A stretch of DNA of 64,000 nt from Cytophagales bacterium (GCA_004294445.1 REAZ01000008.1:1-64000), one strand, 5' to 3'; counted from the first letter of the stretch, positions 42,457 to 52,812 are shown. Numbers and translations are program-made. Notes: a model not told the origin generated them from the letters alone.

Positions 42457-44970
42457 TTACTGCCCTACAAAGAATACCGCATTTCCCATCATGAGTTTTC
42501 CGTTTGCCCAAGAGCTTCTAAATATCGGATTGTCAATCAGATGCACTACAGTACCTCTCCCAATTTCAGACACACCAAAAGCAAGACTATTTTTGAGTTT
42601 TTGCTTTACTTTGTAGCCTGTAAAGCCATCAATGTAAGCATTTTCTTTGAGTACGCCTACATTCCAGCCACTTTTCAGATACTCGAAGCTATCCGTAAGT
42701 TGTCGCAAAGAATAATATTCACTCTCATAGCCATACCCTAAAGGGTGTGTATTGTCAATGGTAACTTTGAAGATACTGCCTGCTATGAACTCACTTAGGG
42801 CATTGCGTTCCCTATTTCCATACTTGCGAAGGTAGTCGTCCCAATTTTTCTTTGCTTTATCGTCTTTTGATTTTTCTTCGGGCATAGATTTCTTCAGGTC
42901 AAATGTTTCATTATCTGCAAATTGACTATTCGCACCTTCCATCACTATCAGTTTGCCCCCTTGCTGCACCCATGCCCGCAGTTGGCTGATGGCAGAGCTA
43001 CCATAATAGCCATCGGGCAGAATCATCACATCAAAGTCATTCATTCTCAAGCCACCCAAAGAGCCAGCATTTACCACCGTAGTAGGGTAGCCAAGTTGCT
43101 GGTCGAAATAGTGCCACAGCTCACCGAAGGCAGTAGTCTGCACGCCATCACCCGTAAGCAGCCCCACATGAGGCTTTTTTAGGAAGTGCATATTGTTAGA
43201 GCCTAAGTCTGCCCCGTCGTTGGCAAAGCCCGTATTTGCATAGTCTAAGGGTTGGTTTAGCTCAGTAGCCAAATAAGCAACTATGTTATCTAAATCTTTT
43301 ACAAACTCGTTGTCTGTGCGTGTAATGGCGATAGTGCCTGAACCATATTTTTTATTATTGAGCGAAAAAGCTTTTTCTGCAAACCTTACTTTTATGCCTT
43401 TGTTGAGAAGTTTTACCAAGAATTGTAAGTCCTTAAATGATTTCCACTCCGCTATGTAGGCATAGGGCTTTTCGGCATTTGGGCGAATGGTTTGCGAAGG
43501 CACTCCCTTGAATGTTTGTATCTCAATTTTTTGGGTTAGTGCGTAGGATTTTAGCCCGTAAGAATATGGAATAGCCCACGCTGTAGCATCGTAAGTAGCC
43601 GAATCTGCCAACACTGTTTTAGGATTGAACAACACTTTTACTAATACCGATTTGGGCTGATAGGTATTAATAACAATGTCATTTTTTTGTAAGGTGATGC
43701 TTTCTTCTTTATTAGTAAAGTAGTTATACGCCATTACTTTAGGCGTAGCCGTTTTTGCATAGCCATACTTAATCTGCTGGCGGTCAAGGTAACTAAGCAG
43801 TTCGTTTACCTTATCCATTTCATTATCAGCAGAGATAACAAATGTTTTGTAGGCACCCGAAGGATTCGTATTATTAGTTTCAAAATATTTTTTGAACTCT
43901 TGTATTACTTTGTCTTTGTTGAGTGCCGTAGCCTCTACTGTAGAAAGTCCCGCTACATGATGATGAGCAATTCGGTCAGTGAGGGTGAGGGTATCTCCAT
44001 TTTCCAATAAAATTCCCAATCCTGCCCTATGCGAGCCTCCTTGCTCGTATGTCATGCCAATAGCCCCATGAAAAGTAGGCCAAGTATCGCCGTAGCTTGG
44101 GTAGAGCAAGTCAAAAGTTTCTTTGGTAAAGTAAAGCCAATTATTTTGGTCAAAATATTTTGCATGATTTTTCCCGATAGTTGTCTGAAATTCACGCTGC
44201 CATTTGGTTACTTCGCTGTGATAAGGCTCGGCGGCAGGGGCAAAATAATAAGGACTGTTCACGCCCATTTCGTGAAAATCGGCATGGACTTGTGGCATCC
44301 ATTGCTGGTAAATAGCTACGCGCGCTTGGCTTTCTTTTTGGGACTGCCATGCCCAATCGCGGTTCATGTCAAAAGAGTAATGGTTATACCTGCCACTCGG
44401 AGATGGCTCGTAATGCTCTCTGGCATAAGGAGATATGTTAGGAGATTCGCCTGCAACTTGGGCATACCAATTTACATAGCGGTTATGCCCGTCAGGATTG
44501 AGGCAGGGGTCTATGATGACAACGGAATTTTGCAGCCAACTTGCTGACTTAGCGGAGGTAAGCAACTCATGGGCGGTGAGCATTGCCGACTCTGGCGAAA
44601 CGGCTTCGTTTCCATGAATGGCATAGCTTAACCATGTAATAGGAACGGTGTTTGTAGTCGCTGTTCCTTCCATCAAACCTGTCATTTTCAGGTTATTAGT
44701 GCGAATTTCCTCCAACTTGCTCATGTTTTCTGGGGCAGAAAGCACAACGATAAACAAGGGACGATGCTCGTAGCTTTCCCCGTAGCTGATGAGTTTGAGG
44801 CGATTGCCCACCGTTTTTGCCAAATGCTCAAAATAATCCACTACTTTGTGATGTGGCGTAAATCTGCTCCCAATCGTATAGCCCAAAAACTGCTCGGGGG
44901 ACTGCAAAGATTGGGCAAATATAAAATGAGTAGAAAGCAAGAAAATAACAACTTGTACTATTTTTTTCAT
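42457..44970 (-). CDS. M14-family zinc carboxypeptidase, secreted
   Basis: About 837 aa from MKKIVQVVIFLLSTHFIFAQ, a signal peptide. A TTG two codons earlier is open. The N-terminal third is an M14 catalytic domain: LSYAIHGNEAVSPESAM holds the zinc-ligand pair H-x-x-E (about residues 112-115), DPCLNPDGHNRYVNW gives the substrate Arg/Asn region, and DFHEMGVNSPYYF holds the third ligand. The remaining 500 residues include domains seen in the large Bacteroidota M14 enzymes (TGDGVQTTAFGELWHYFDQQ near 620, a class I glutamine-amidotransferase-like fold). It probably degrades peptides outside the inner membrane. Confidence 0.88.
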   Translation of the reverse strand: MKKIVQVVIFLLSTHFIFAQSLQSPEQFLGYTIGSRFTPHHKVVDYFEHLAKTVGNRLKLISYGESYEHRPLFIVVLSAPENMSKLEEIRTNNLKMTGLMEGTATTNTVPITWLSYAIHGNEAVSPESAMLTAHELLTSAKSASWLQNSVVIIDPCLNPDGHNRYVNWYAQVAGESPNISPYAREHYEPSPSGRYNHYSFDMNRDWAWQSQKESQARVAIYQQWMPQVHADFHEMGVNSPYYFAPAAEPYHSEVTKWQREFQTTIGKNHAKYFDQNNWLYFTKETFDLLYPSYGDTWPTFHGAIGMTYEQGGSHRAGLGILLENGDTLTLTDRIAHHHVAGLSTVEATALNKDKVIQEFKKYFETNNTNPSGAYKTFVISADNEMDKVNELLSYLDRQQIKYGYAKTATPKVMAYNYFTNKEESITLQKNDIVINTYQPKSVLVKVLFNPKTVLADSATYDATAWAIPYSYGLKSYALTQKIEIQTFKGVPSQTIRPNAEKPYAYIAEWKSFKDLQFLVKLLNKGIKVRFAEKAFSLNNKKYGSGTIAITRTDNEFVKDLDNIVAYLATELNQPLDYANTGFANDGADLGSNNMHFLKKPHVGLLTGDGVQTTAFGELWHYFDQQLGYPTTVVNAGSLGGLRMNDFDVMILPDGYYGSSAISQLRAWVQQGGKLIVMEGANSQFADNETFDLKKSMPEEKSKDDKAKKNWDDYLRKYGNRERNALSEFIAGSIFKVTIDNTHPLGYGYESEYYSLRQLTDSFEYLKSGWNVGVLKENAYIDGFTGYKVKQKLKNSLAFGVSEIGRGTVVHLIDNPIFRSSWANGKLMMGNAVFFVGQ

Positions 44971-45088
44971 GTTCAATATTTTGAATGGTTATTATAGATG
45001 CAATTTATATATTTTGCATGATAATTCTTGCAAGCGTCATATTTTTTGAATGTTACTTCATTTTTTCTGCCTTTTTGAAACGCCTCTC

Positions 45089-45116
45089 TTGTTTTATTAA
45101 AAAATTTCTATCTTTG
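45089..45116 (+). promoter_or_regulatory. Promoter of glyS (TTG-N17-TATCTTTG)
   Basis: TTG at 45089-45091, 17 bases, and TATCTTTG at 45109-45116 match the Bacteroidota pattern. The transcript would start near 45123, about 70 bases before the ATG at 45192. This excludes the 69-codon N-terminal extension of the open frame. Confidence 0.6.
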
Positions 45117-45191
45117 CGTTCCAAAAAATTTGAGTACGTAAGAAATTCAAAATTAAGGAGTAAGAAACTCAAAACAAGAAATATAAAGAAG

Positions 45192-46682
45192 ATGGAACTT
45201 AAACAAGAGGGCAGCACCCCCGCAGAAGGGCTTTTTCATAAGATTATAGCACACGCCAAAGAGTACGGCTTTGTTTTCCCTTCCAGCGAAATATACGATG
45301 GTTTGCAGTCTGTTTATGATTACGGTCAGAATGGCGTAGAACTCAAGAATAACATCAAACAGTCTTGGTGGAAAACCATGACCCAACTGCACGACAATAT
45401 TGTAGGCATTGATGCCGCTATTTTTATGCACCCAAATACGTGGGTAGCTTCAGGTCACGTAGCAAGTTTCAACGACCCAATGATTGACAACAAAGACTCA
45501 AAAAAACGCTACAGAGTTGACCACCTGATAGAGGCAAAAGCAGACCAATTAGTCGCCGAAGGCAAGCAAGCAGAAGCAGACGAATTACTCAAAAAAATGA
45601 ACGAACTGCTTAATGCCAATGATTTTGAAAATTTATTAGCACTGATTATCAGTGAGAAAATAACCTGCCCAATTTCAAAAACGGTGAATTGGACGGAAAT
45701 ACGCCAATTTAACCTCATGTTTTCCACGCAAATGGGTGCTGTAGCCCAAGATGCAGATACTATCTACCTACGTCCCGAAACAGCACAAGGTATTTTTGTG
45801 AATTTCCTAAATGTACAGAAAACAGGCAGAATGAGACTCCCCTTTGGCATTGCCCAAATAGGAAAAGCCTTTAGAAATGAGGTAGTTGCTCGTCAGTTTA
45901 TTTTCCGTATGCGCGAATTTGAGCAGATGGAAATGCAATTCTTTATTCGCCCAGGTACAGAGATGGAGTGGTACAATTTCTGGAAAGCAACAAGAATGAA
46001 ATGGCACAAAGCAATTGGTATTCCTGCCGAAAAACTCAAATTCCACGACCACGAAAAGTTGGCACACTATGCCAATGCCGCCGTAGATATTGAGTATCAG
46101 TTTCCTTTTGGTTTCAAAGAGGTAGAGGGAATTCACTCTCGCACCGATTTTGACCTTAGCAGCCATCAAGAACTTTCGAAGAAAAAACAGCAATACTATG
46201 ACAATGACGTAAATAAAAACTACGTGCCTTATGTGGTAGAAACCTCTGTAGGGGCTGACCGCAGTTTTCTGATGGTACTTTGCAATGCTTTTACGGAAGA
46301 AAAAGGAACGGATGCAGACGGGAATGAAAAAGTACGCACTTTTCTGAAATTGCACCCCGCCCTTGCCCCTATCAAGGCTGCTATTTTTCCTTTGGTCAAA
46401 AAAGATGGCTTACCAGAAGTGGCACAAAAGATTTTTAATGATTTAAAGCTGGACTTCAAAGTGTTCTATGAGGAAAAAGACGCTATAGGCAAGCGTTACA
46501 CTCGCCAAGATTTGATAGGTACACCTTTCTGCATAGCCGTTGACCACCAAACTTTGGAAGACGAAACAGTTACGATCCGCCACAGAGATACTACTGTGCA
46601 GGAAAGAGTAAAAATCAGCGAAGTGAAAGGAATTATCGAGAAAGCTGTTTCTATGAAAAGAATTTTCGAAGAAATAGTATAG
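45192..46682 (+). CDS. glyS: Glycine--tRNA ligase (alpha2 type)
   Basis: About 496 aa from MELKQEGSTPAEGLFHKIIA. The open frame extends 69 codons upstream, but that stretch contains the promoter. This class II synthetase charges tRNA-Gly. Motifs: FVFPSSEIYDGLQSVYDYG (about 19-37), WVASGHVASFNDP, motif 2 region GIAQIGKAFRNEV (about 219-231), FRMREFEQMEMQFF and motif 3 near VETSVGADRSFLMVL. The C-terminal anticodon domain includes KLHPALAPIKAAIFPLVKKD. It is the dimeric eukaryote/archaea-like single-chain form, as usual in Bacteroidota; alpha and beta subunit genes are not involved. Confidence 0.96.
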   Translation: MELKQEGSTPAEGLFHKIIAHAKEYGFVFPSSEIYDGLQSVYDYGQNGVELKNNIKQSWWKTMTQLHDNIVGIDAAIFMHPNTWVASGHVASFNDPMIDNKDSKKRYRVDHLIEAKADQLVAEGKQAEADELLKKMNELLNANDFENLLALIISEKITCPISKTVNWTEIRQFNLMFSTQMGAVAQDADTIYLRPETAQGIFVNFLNVQKTGRMRLPFGIAQIGKAFRNEVVARQFIFRMREFEQMEMQFFIRPGTEMEWYNFWKATRMKWHKAIGIPAEKLKFHDHEKLAHYANAAVDIEYQFPFGFKEVEGIHSRTDFDLSSHQELSKKKQQYYDNDVNKNYVPYVVETSVGADRSFLMVLCNAFTEEKGTDADGNEKVRTFLKLHPALAPIKAAIFPLVKKDGLPEVAQKIFNDLKLDFKVFYEEKDAIGKRYTRQDLIGTPFCIAVDHQTLEDETVTIRHRDTTVQERVKISEVKGIIEKAVSMKRIFEEIV

Positions 46683-46741
46683 ATTGAGAAAAATGAACTA
46701 CCTTTTGCCAAATATTTTCATCAAATATCTGTCAAAAAATT

Positions 46742-48037
46742 ATGATAGTATTTTCAAAAATTATAATAGCTTTTGGGCTTGTAGCCAATGTATCAAAGCA
46801 TTGGTTACAAGTTCGTAGCTTTAGCTTTTTTTTCATTTTTATTGTTTTATTCTTTTCAAATCCTTGCCTTTCTGTGCTTTACGCCCAAGAAGAAGATTCC
46901 AAACAGACAATTAGCAACAATAAATACAAGCAAATAGCGTCCAATTTGGAAAAGTTGTACGCCAACGGAGAATTGGAAGAGGTGATAGTAGTATTCAGGC
47001 AAAGTTGCTTAGAAAGCGATAATGACTTGGCAAAGGAACGCAAAGAATTCAAAAGGATAAAAAATGAACTCAAAGCAAACATTTATAGTATCCTTTGCAG
47101 GGCTTGTGTTTCCTTGGATAGACCTCAGTTGGCGGATAGATTTTTAGGCAAACTTTTTGCCATTCGAGCAGATGAAGATTTTCAAGAATATTGGCAAACT
47201 ATCAGAGAAACAAGGTCTTATGATTACTATGTAGCACCACGCTTTCAGATAGGACTTAGCTCAGGTGCTAATATTGCTTCCCCTTCTCCTCAAGAGTTTT
47301 TCTCGATATTCAATGCAACCAATAATACCTCTGCCAATCTTACAAGCGAATATAATAAATTTGGGACGGTATTTCAGCAACCGCAGATGTTAGGCTTCCG
47401 AATTGGGGGGCAAGTAGTCTATGGCTTTACAAAAAACATCTCTCTGACTACCTTGTTTTCGACTTCAAGCCTGAGATTTTCCTATACAGATAACGCTTAT
47501 TGGGCAGATTCACCAAACAGTTTTGTAAAACTCTTTATACGTACGGAACGAAAAAGTTTTCATATTGTCAATTATTTCGATATACCTTTGCTACTTAGGT
47601 ATCAGTTTTTGCCAAAACGGAATTTTAAGCCTTATCTTTTGGCGGGCGGGTTCTATGGTCGGACATTTACAGCAAGCAAGCAAGTAAATATCCAAGAATT
47701 CCCTGCTTTTGAGCTAAACGGTGTAAGAACAGACTTGCTTGGTAATGCTTCAAACGCACGCTTGGATATTTCTGATTTGATGAGCGCGAACAATTACGGA
47801 CTCATGGCAGGCATAGGCACAAGCTATGCCTACCAATATTTCCGTTTCTCTTTTTCTGCTACCTATCGTTACGGAATCAACAACATCATCAATCCTGCTA
47901 CACGATACAACAACCAAGAATTAGTCTATGGCTACCATGATGTTTTTGATAACATCAGTCTGAATCAGCTTAATTTTCAGTTTGGTATAGCTTACATAAC
48001 CTACAAAGCATTTAAAAAGCGTGGGAACTCGCTATAG
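46742..48037 (+). CDS. Outer-membrane beta-barrel protein
   Basis: A 431-aa envelope protein with a hydrophobic N-terminal leader ending LSVLYAQ (about residues 30-49), preceded by a long n-region. An N-terminal helical part (about 55-150, including NLEKLYANGELEEVIVVFRQ) resembles a pair of TPR-like helices. The C-terminal 270 residues are a PorT/outer-membrane-barrel-type domain (APRFQIGLSSGANIASPSP... FRIGGQVVYGFTKNISLTTL... LNFQFGIAYITYKAFKKRG). It may take part in surface attachment or transport. The 3' end overlaps the convergent ytxJ gene by 26 bases. Confidence 0.78.
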   Translation: MIVFSKIIIAFGLVANVSKHWLQVRSFSFFFIFIVLFFSNPCLSVLYAQEEDSKQTISNNKYKQIASNLEKLYANGELEEVIVVFRQSCLESDNDLAKERKEFKRIKNELKANIYSILCRACVSLDRPQLADRFLGKLFAIRADEDFQEYWQTIRETRSYDYYVAPRFQIGLSSGANIASPSPQEFFSIFNATNNTSANLTSEYNKFGTVFQQPQMLGFRIGGQVVYGFTKNISLTTLFSTSSLRFSYTDNAYWADSPNSFVKLFIRTERKSFHIVNYFDIPLLLRYQFLPKRNFKPYLLAGGFYGRTFTASKQVNIQEFPAFELNGVRTDLLGNASNARLDISDLMSANNYGLMAGIGTSYAYQYFRFSFSATYRYGINNIINPATRYNNQELVYGYHDVFDNISLNQLNFQFGIAYITYKAFKKRGNSL

Positions 48038-48362
48038 CGATCACTTCATCAAAACTAATATCGTAGTGCGAAGCATCGTAGATACATTTCCCGTTTTTAA
48101 TAATTAAAACTTGCGGCGACTCGTGCCTTATGCCGTAGTGCTGTGCTATGCGGTTGGAAATCTCTCTGAAAGAAAGCAAGTCTAAATAATAAGGAATTAT
48201 TTTATTAGCCTTTTCTGCGTTCCATTTTCTTTCCATTCGGGCAAGTACGGTAGCACTAATAGAACAAGTTGTACTATGTTTGAAAATCATTACTTCCTGA
48301 TTTTCAGAATTTTTGTCTATACTTTTTAAATCTTCTACTGAGGTGATTTTTTCCCAATTCAT
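48012..48362 (-). CDS. ytxJ: Bacillithiol-system monothiol bacilliredoxin-like protein
   Basis: A 116-aa thioredoxin-fold protein of the YtxJ (BrxC) family. The active site is MIFKHSTTCSISATVLARME, with a single cysteine in TCSIS (about residue 33) as in YtxJ, so a mixed disulfide with bacillithiol is likely. SPQVLIIKNGKCIYDASHYD (about 83-102) is the family C-terminal part. Known members reduce S-bacillithiolated proteins. Its presence implies that this organism makes bacillithiol; no bshA/B/C gene lies in the window. It converges on and overlaps the barrel gene. Confidence 0.9.
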   Translation of the reverse strand: MNWEKITSVEDLKSIDKNSENQEVMIFKHSTTCSISATVLARMERKWNAEKANKIIPYYLDLLSFREISNRIAQHYGIRHESPQVLIIKNGKCIYDASHYDISFDEVIAIASSHAF

Positions 48363-48403
48363 ATAAAAAATTAGTTTGATTTAAGCCAAAACATATCAGT
48401 TCT

Positions 48404-48411
48404 TATATTTG
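48404..48411 (+). promoter_or_regulatory. -7 element TATATTTG before the oxidase gene
   Basis: An exact TAnnTTTG match 45 bases before the ATG at 48456. The nearest TTTG upstream is 25 bases away, slightly beyond the usual spacing. Confidence 0.35.
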
Positions 48412-48455
48412 TTTCATTTAGGTAGTTTTTTACGAACAAAATCAGGAAAATACAG

Positions 48456-49103
48456 ATGAAAAAAGATTTTCAGAGCGGGGTGCATCCGAGCGGAAAGCCT
48501 CCTATGGGCAAGCCGTCATTATTTGAACGAATAGAAAAGCAACACCCTTTTCTCACCCTTCTCTATCTTGCGATGATAGGTAGTGGGCTTATTTTTCTTT
48601 TCTTGCTCGTTGGCTTCACCAATTCGCTCGGTAGGTTTGATACCGATTTGTTTGTTTTCCCAAAATTCTTTTTAGCCAGCACGCTTGTTATTTTGGTAAG
48701 TAGCTATTTTGCAGAAAAGGCGTGGACTAATTTTCTGAATGACGAGCCTCAGCTTTTGCGACAGCATCTCATTTATTTGCTTTTGCTCGGCAGTATCTTC
48801 TGCATTTCGCAGTTCGTAGGTTGGAATGAGCTATTGCGGCAGGGTATCGTATTTTCGGGCAAGGCGGCGGGGACTTATATGTACCTACTAACGGGGCTGC
48901 ATATTTTGCATTTGGCAGGGGGGCTGGCTTTTGCGGGCGTGCAGACATTGCATTATAAAAAGGCTTGCGAAGATGGCGTGCAGGCACTCATTATTTTTAG
49001 TAGCAAATACGAGAAAACCAAAATGCAGCTTCTTAAAAACTATTGGCATTTTTTAGATATTCTTTGGCTTATCATTTTTGTTTATTTGCTATTGGCATTA
49101 TAA
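48456..49103 (+). CDS. Cytochrome c oxidase subunit III-like protein
   Basis: A 215-aa integral membrane protein of the heme-copper oxidase subunit III family. About five membrane helices are visible: residues 34-55, 72-88, 105-124, 137-165 and 194-214. Characteristic are YMYLLTGLHILHLAGGLAFA (about 142-161) and NYWHFLDILWLIIFVYLLL at the C-terminus, where family members have the conserved W-H-F-x-D. It stabilises the proton-pumping oxidase. Subunits I and II are not adjacent, and only one such gene is in the window. It is short compared with the seven-helix form, as in many bacterial CtaE/CyoC-like proteins. Confidence 0.9.
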   Translation: MKKDFQSGVHPSGKPPMGKPSLFERIEKQHPFLTLLYLAMIGSGLIFLFLLVGFTNSLGRFDTDLFVFPKFFLASTLVILVSSYFAEKAWTNFLNDEPQLLRQHLIYLLLLGSIFCISQFVGWNELLRQGIVFSGKAAGTYMYLLTGLHILHLAGGLAFAGVQTLHYKKACEDGVQALIIFSSKYEKTKMQLLKNYWHFLDILWLIIFVYLLLAL

Positions 49104-49264
49104 ATCTATAAACACTTTCCAAATTAGATTTATATAATTGACAAGAGCCAAAATGACCTGCTGCTAAAAAAGTGGACAAATTTTTATTGTTTTTGCTATC
49201 TTAATTTTTTTATCTGATATAAACACCCTAATTTCGCCCTGCAAATAACAAACCATTATTTGCC

Positions 49265-50725
49265 ATGAACCATACATTTGCAGAGGCGCTTACTTATGAT
49301 GATGTACTCTTAGTACCAGCCTATTCAGAAGTCTTACCAAGAGAAACAGATGTTTCTACTTTTCTGACTCGTAACATCAAACTCAATATTCCATTTTTGG
49401 CGGCGGCAATGGATACTGTTTCAGAATATGAGATGGCGATAGCTATTGCGCGCGAGGGTGGAATTGCTTTTATTCATAAGAATATGCCTATTCAGCACCA
49501 AGCAGAGCAGGTTCGCAAGGTAAAACGTTCGGAAAGCGGAATGATTTTAGACCCGATAACACTCACCCCTGACGCAACTATCAAAGAGGCATTCAGATTG
49601 ATGAAGGAGTTTAAAATTGGAGGGATTCCCGTAGTAGATAAGGGCGGATATTTGGTAGGCATCATTACAAATCGAGATTTGCGTTTTCAGAAAGACCTTG
49701 CCATGATAGTTGGTGATGTAATGACGAAGGAAAATCTCATTACTGCCCAAGAAGGTTTAGACTTGCATGGGGCAGAGGAAATTTTGCAAAGACACAAAAT
49801 AGAGAAACTGCCCATCATAGACAAGCAAAACAAACTCACAGGACTTATTACCTACAGAGATATTCTCAACAAAAAAGACAGACCTAATGCTTGCAAAGAT
49901 GCGTTTGGGCGTTTGCGTGTAGGGGCTGCTGTTGGTGTTACCCCCGATATGCAGGAGAGAATTGTCTTGCTGAAGGCGGCGGGAGTAGATGTAATCTGCA
50001 TAGATACCGCACATGGACACTCGAAAGGCGTGTTGGAAGCGGTAAAAAATGCAAAACTCAGATTCCCCGATTTGGAAATTATTGCGGGAAATATAGCTAC
50101 AGGAGCAGGGGCAAAGGCATTGGCAGATGCGGGAGCAGATGCCGTAAAAGTAGGCGTAGGACCTGGAAGTATCTGCACCACAAGGATCATTGCGGGCATA
50201 GGTGTTCCCCAACTTTATGCAGTCATCGAAGCAGCTAAAGCATTGAAAGGCACTAATATACCAATAGTTGCTGACGGTGGGATTCGTTTTTCTGGAGATG
50301 TTGTAAAAGCATTGGCAGCAGGCGGTAGTACCGTAATGATAGGCTCTTTGTTAGCAGGAACGGAAGAAGCACCAGGCGAAGTGATACTGTATGAAGGAAG
50401 AAAATTCAAGTCTTACAGAGGCATGGGGTCAGTAGAGGCAATGGAAGATGGCTCAAAAGATAGGTATTTCCAAGATGCAGAAGACGACATCAAAAAATTA
50501 GTACCAGAGGGAATTTCGGGGCGCGTACCATTCAAAGGTAAAGTAGCAGAAGTGCTGTACCAACTCACAGGAGGACTTAGGGCAGGAATGGGCTATTGCG
50601 GTGCGCCCACTATTGATACTTTGCAAGAAGGTGCTACTTTTGTGAAAATTACAACGGCGGGGTCAAAAGAGAGTCACCCACATGATGTATTTATTACCCA
50701 AGAAGCACCGAACTATAGCCGATAA
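49265..50725 (+). CDS. guaB: IMP dehydrogenase
   Basis: A 486-aa enzyme that oxidises IMP to XMP with NAD, the committed step to guanine nucleotides. The barrel begins [20 protein letters not shown] (about residues 10-29). A Bateman module of two CBS domains is inserted at about 95-200 ([16 protein letters not shown]...). [15 protein letters not shown] leads to the catalytic loop [13 protein letters not shown] with the active Cys (about 304). The flap lies in [10 protein letters not shown] and KDRYFQ. The gene ends 3 bases before the SpoIIE-type phosphatase gene, so they share a transcript. Confidence 0.97.
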   Translation: MNHTFAEALTYDDVLLVPAYSEVLPRETDVSTFLTRNIKLNIPFLAAAMDTVSEYEMAIAIAREGGIAFIHKNMPIQHQAEQVRKVKRSESGMILDPITLTPDATIKEAFRLMKEFKIGGIPVVDKGGYLVGIITNRDLRFQKDLAMIVGDVMTKENLITAQEGLDLHGAEEILQRHKIEKLPIIDKQNKLTGLITYRDILNKKDRPNACKDAFGRLRVGAAVGVTPDMQERIVLLKAAGVDVICIDTAHGHSKGVLEAVKNAKLRFPDLEIIAGNIATGAGAKALADAGADAVKVGVGPGSICTTRIIAGIGVPQLYAVIEAAKALKGTNIPIVADGGIRFSGDVVKALAAGGSTVMIGSLLAGTEEAPGEVILYEGRKFKSYRGMGSVEAMEDGSKDRYFQDAEDDIKKLVPEGISGRVPFKGKVAEVLYQLTGGLRAGMGYCGAPTIDTLQEGATFVKITTAGSKESHPHDVFITQEAPNYSR

Positions 50726-50728
50726 AAA

Positions 50729-52750
50729 ATGAAAGATAGTTATGTAAAAAGAGTATATGCGTTTGCGGGAATGATAAGCTGGGTAGTATTAGCCCTGCTT
50801 ATCCTTTCCGACCATGTATTCGATTTATATCACTATAACCTAAATATACCGCTCTATGTCAAGGCTTTGCTGCTAAATACTTTTATCGTAAGTATGTATT
50901 TATTCATAGAAAGAAAAGAAGACATCAGAGAAGGCGGCGACTTTTATAATATCATTTGGAGCGTGTTTTTCATTGGCTTGGTCTGTGCTATTTTTTCTAT
51001 ACTGCTCACCCAAGTCATGCGGGGACTCAACGAAGTACATACCAAAGCAACGCTACTATGGCTACACCTACTTTATATTATCGAATTAGGCATGATGATA
51101 GTTTTTCTCCTTATTGCCTTTGTGAGATGGAAAAAATTAATCTTGTACCTAAACTCCCGCTTCATTAGTTTGCTTTGGCGAATATTTGAAGTTGGCTTAT
51201 TTTGTAGTCTTGTTTTGCATTTTTTTGATTATCAGCAAATTCCACTTTTTTTCAATCAGGTCTTAGAAGTTATATTCTTTGCTTTCAGCCTATTTCTTTC
51301 TGTTAATCTGAGTTGGATTGCCTTTTTGTCTTTGAGGCAAAAAATAATTAGCCTACTCCTATTAGCTGGAACCGTACTATTTTTAGTTTATTTTTATAAC
51401 CTATTCAAAGAATATCCTGAGCTACGTACTATTTCGGTAAACCTACCAAATAGCACCTTTTTTGCGTCTATTACTATTTTTGTAGGTACATATAGCATTT
51501 TTTCTATTTTGGTAATGCTTTTTAATATTCCTACTTCTTCGGTATTTGAGAAAAAATTTGCCGAAATTTCTGATTTTCGCAAGCTGATAGAAGGAAAAAC
51601 AGCACGCCAAGTCTATGATACTATGCTCGAAATTGCCATCAAAAATCTTAAGTCTGATGCCGCTTGGTTAGAACTTGATGATTCTAATTCGCTGATTTGC
51701 ATACAAATAGAAGATGGTTCAGCAAGACAGATAAGGTCAAGTATGGAAAAAAGTGGCTATAATCACCACGGGTATAAGAAATTTAATCCCGATTCTTTGA
51801 TAGGACTACCCGAAAATTTTGAATATCGTTCTATCCTTGCCGTACCTCTCGTTTCTAATAGCAAGCATTTGGCTACTTTGGTACTACTGAAGTACGAAAA
51901 CAATGCGTTTGATAATGTGGTAACGAACCTCATCAGCACCTACGCTGCCCAAGCGAGCATTGCCTTAGATAACTTCAGGCTCATCTCCGAAGCCGTAGAA
52001 GGAGAACGATTTAAAACTGAACTACTTACCGCTAAAAAAGTACAGCAACGCCTACTTTCCAAACTTGCTTTTCGGAATGATAGAATGGAAATATTAGCTA
52101 CCTCGCTTTCACCCGAAGAGGTAGGAGGGGATTTTTATGATTTCTTCCAAATTTCCGAACATAAGTACGCCGTTGTTATCGGAGATGTATCGGGCAAAGG
52201 CACTGTAGCTGCCTTCAATATGGCACAGATGAAGGGCATTTTTCATGCCTTGGTGCAGTTAGATTTGCCGCCAGAACTGTTCCTAAAATATGCTAACGAT
52301 GCTGTTGCAAGATGCTTGGAAAAAAGTGCATTCATTACACTTATTTATATTGTCATAGATACAAGACTGCACAAAATCAACTATGTACGTGCGGGACACT
52401 GCCCACCCTTATATCTGGAAAATGCCAGCAAAGAGATAAAATACATGGACTCGAAAGGCTTGGGATTAGGCATTATGCGGAACAAAAACTACAAAAACTA
52501 TATTAATGCCGAAGCCCTACACTTCAAATCGGGGGATATGATTTTTCTCTATACAGATGGGATAGTAGAAGCAAAATCGGGCGAAAATAACGAAGAGTTT
52601 GGCTACGAACTGCTCAAGTCATTTGTAATAGAGCATAATAAAGCAAATTTGGAAGTAATAGCAGATAAATTGGTTCAGAAAATCTATCAATTTACAAAGC
52701 ATGATAGCTTGCAAGACGACTGCACCGTTTTACTCATCAAATTCTCCTAA
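50729..52750 (+). CDS. SpoIIE-type PP2C phosphatase with membrane and GAF domains
   Basis: A 673-aa signalling protein. About eight membrane segments occupy residues 10-280. They are followed by a GAF-like sensor domain (KLIEGKTARQVYDTMLEIAI... FDNVVTNLISTYAAQASIAL, about 285-425), a short helical linker, then the PP2C/SpoIIE catalytic domain (about 445-673). Metal-binding acids are visible in SPEEVGGDFYDFFQ and VVIGDVSGKG (about 455-490), in VRAGHCPPL, and in DGIVEAKSG and LQDDCTVLLIKF. Such proteins dephosphorylate anti-sigma-factor antagonists. Nothing in the window shows the partner. It is separated by 3 bases from guaB. Confidence 0.9.
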   Translation: MKDSYVKRVYAFAGMISWVVLALLILSDHVFDLYHYNLNIPLYVKALLLNTFIVSMYLFIERKEDIREGGDFYNIIWSVFFIGLVCAIFSILLTQVMRGLNEVHTKATLLWLHLLYIIELGMMIVFLLIAFVRWKKLILYLNSRFISLLWRIFEVGLFCSLVLHFFDYQQIPLFFNQVLEVIFFAFSLFLSVNLSWIAFLSLRQKIISLLLLAGTVLFLVYFYNLFKEYPELRTISVNLPNSTFFASITIFVGTYSIFSILVMLFNIPTSSVFEKKFAEISDFRKLIEGKTARQVYDTMLEIAIKNLKSDAAWLELDDSNSLICIQIEDGSARQIRSSMEKSGYNHHGYKKFNPDSLIGLPENFEYRSILAVPLVSNSKHLATLVLLKYENNAFDNVVTNLISTYAAQASIALDNFRLISEAVEGERFKTELLTAKKVQQRLLSKLAFRNDRMEILATSLSPEEVGGDFYDFFQISEHKYAVVIGDVSGKGTVAAFNMAQMKGIFHALVQLDLPPELFLKYANDAVARCLEKSAFITLIYIVIDTRLHKINYVRAGHCPPLYLENASKEIKYMDSKGLGLGIMRNKNYKNYINAEALHFKSGDMIFLYTDGIVEAKSGENNEEFGYELLKSFVIEHNKANLEVIADKLVQKIYQFTKHDSLQDDCTVLLIKFS

Positions 52751-52812
52751 ACTTTATAGCACTCATACCCCCATCAAAAAGCCTGATACGCCTATTTATT
52801 AGTAGTAATTCT

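Noticed and set aside
45134-45182. Repeated AAGAAA-CTCAAAA-type text before glyS, considered as a repeat or RNA element
   Set aside because: Low-complexity A-rich leader; the copies do not align beyond a few bases and no stable fold is visible.
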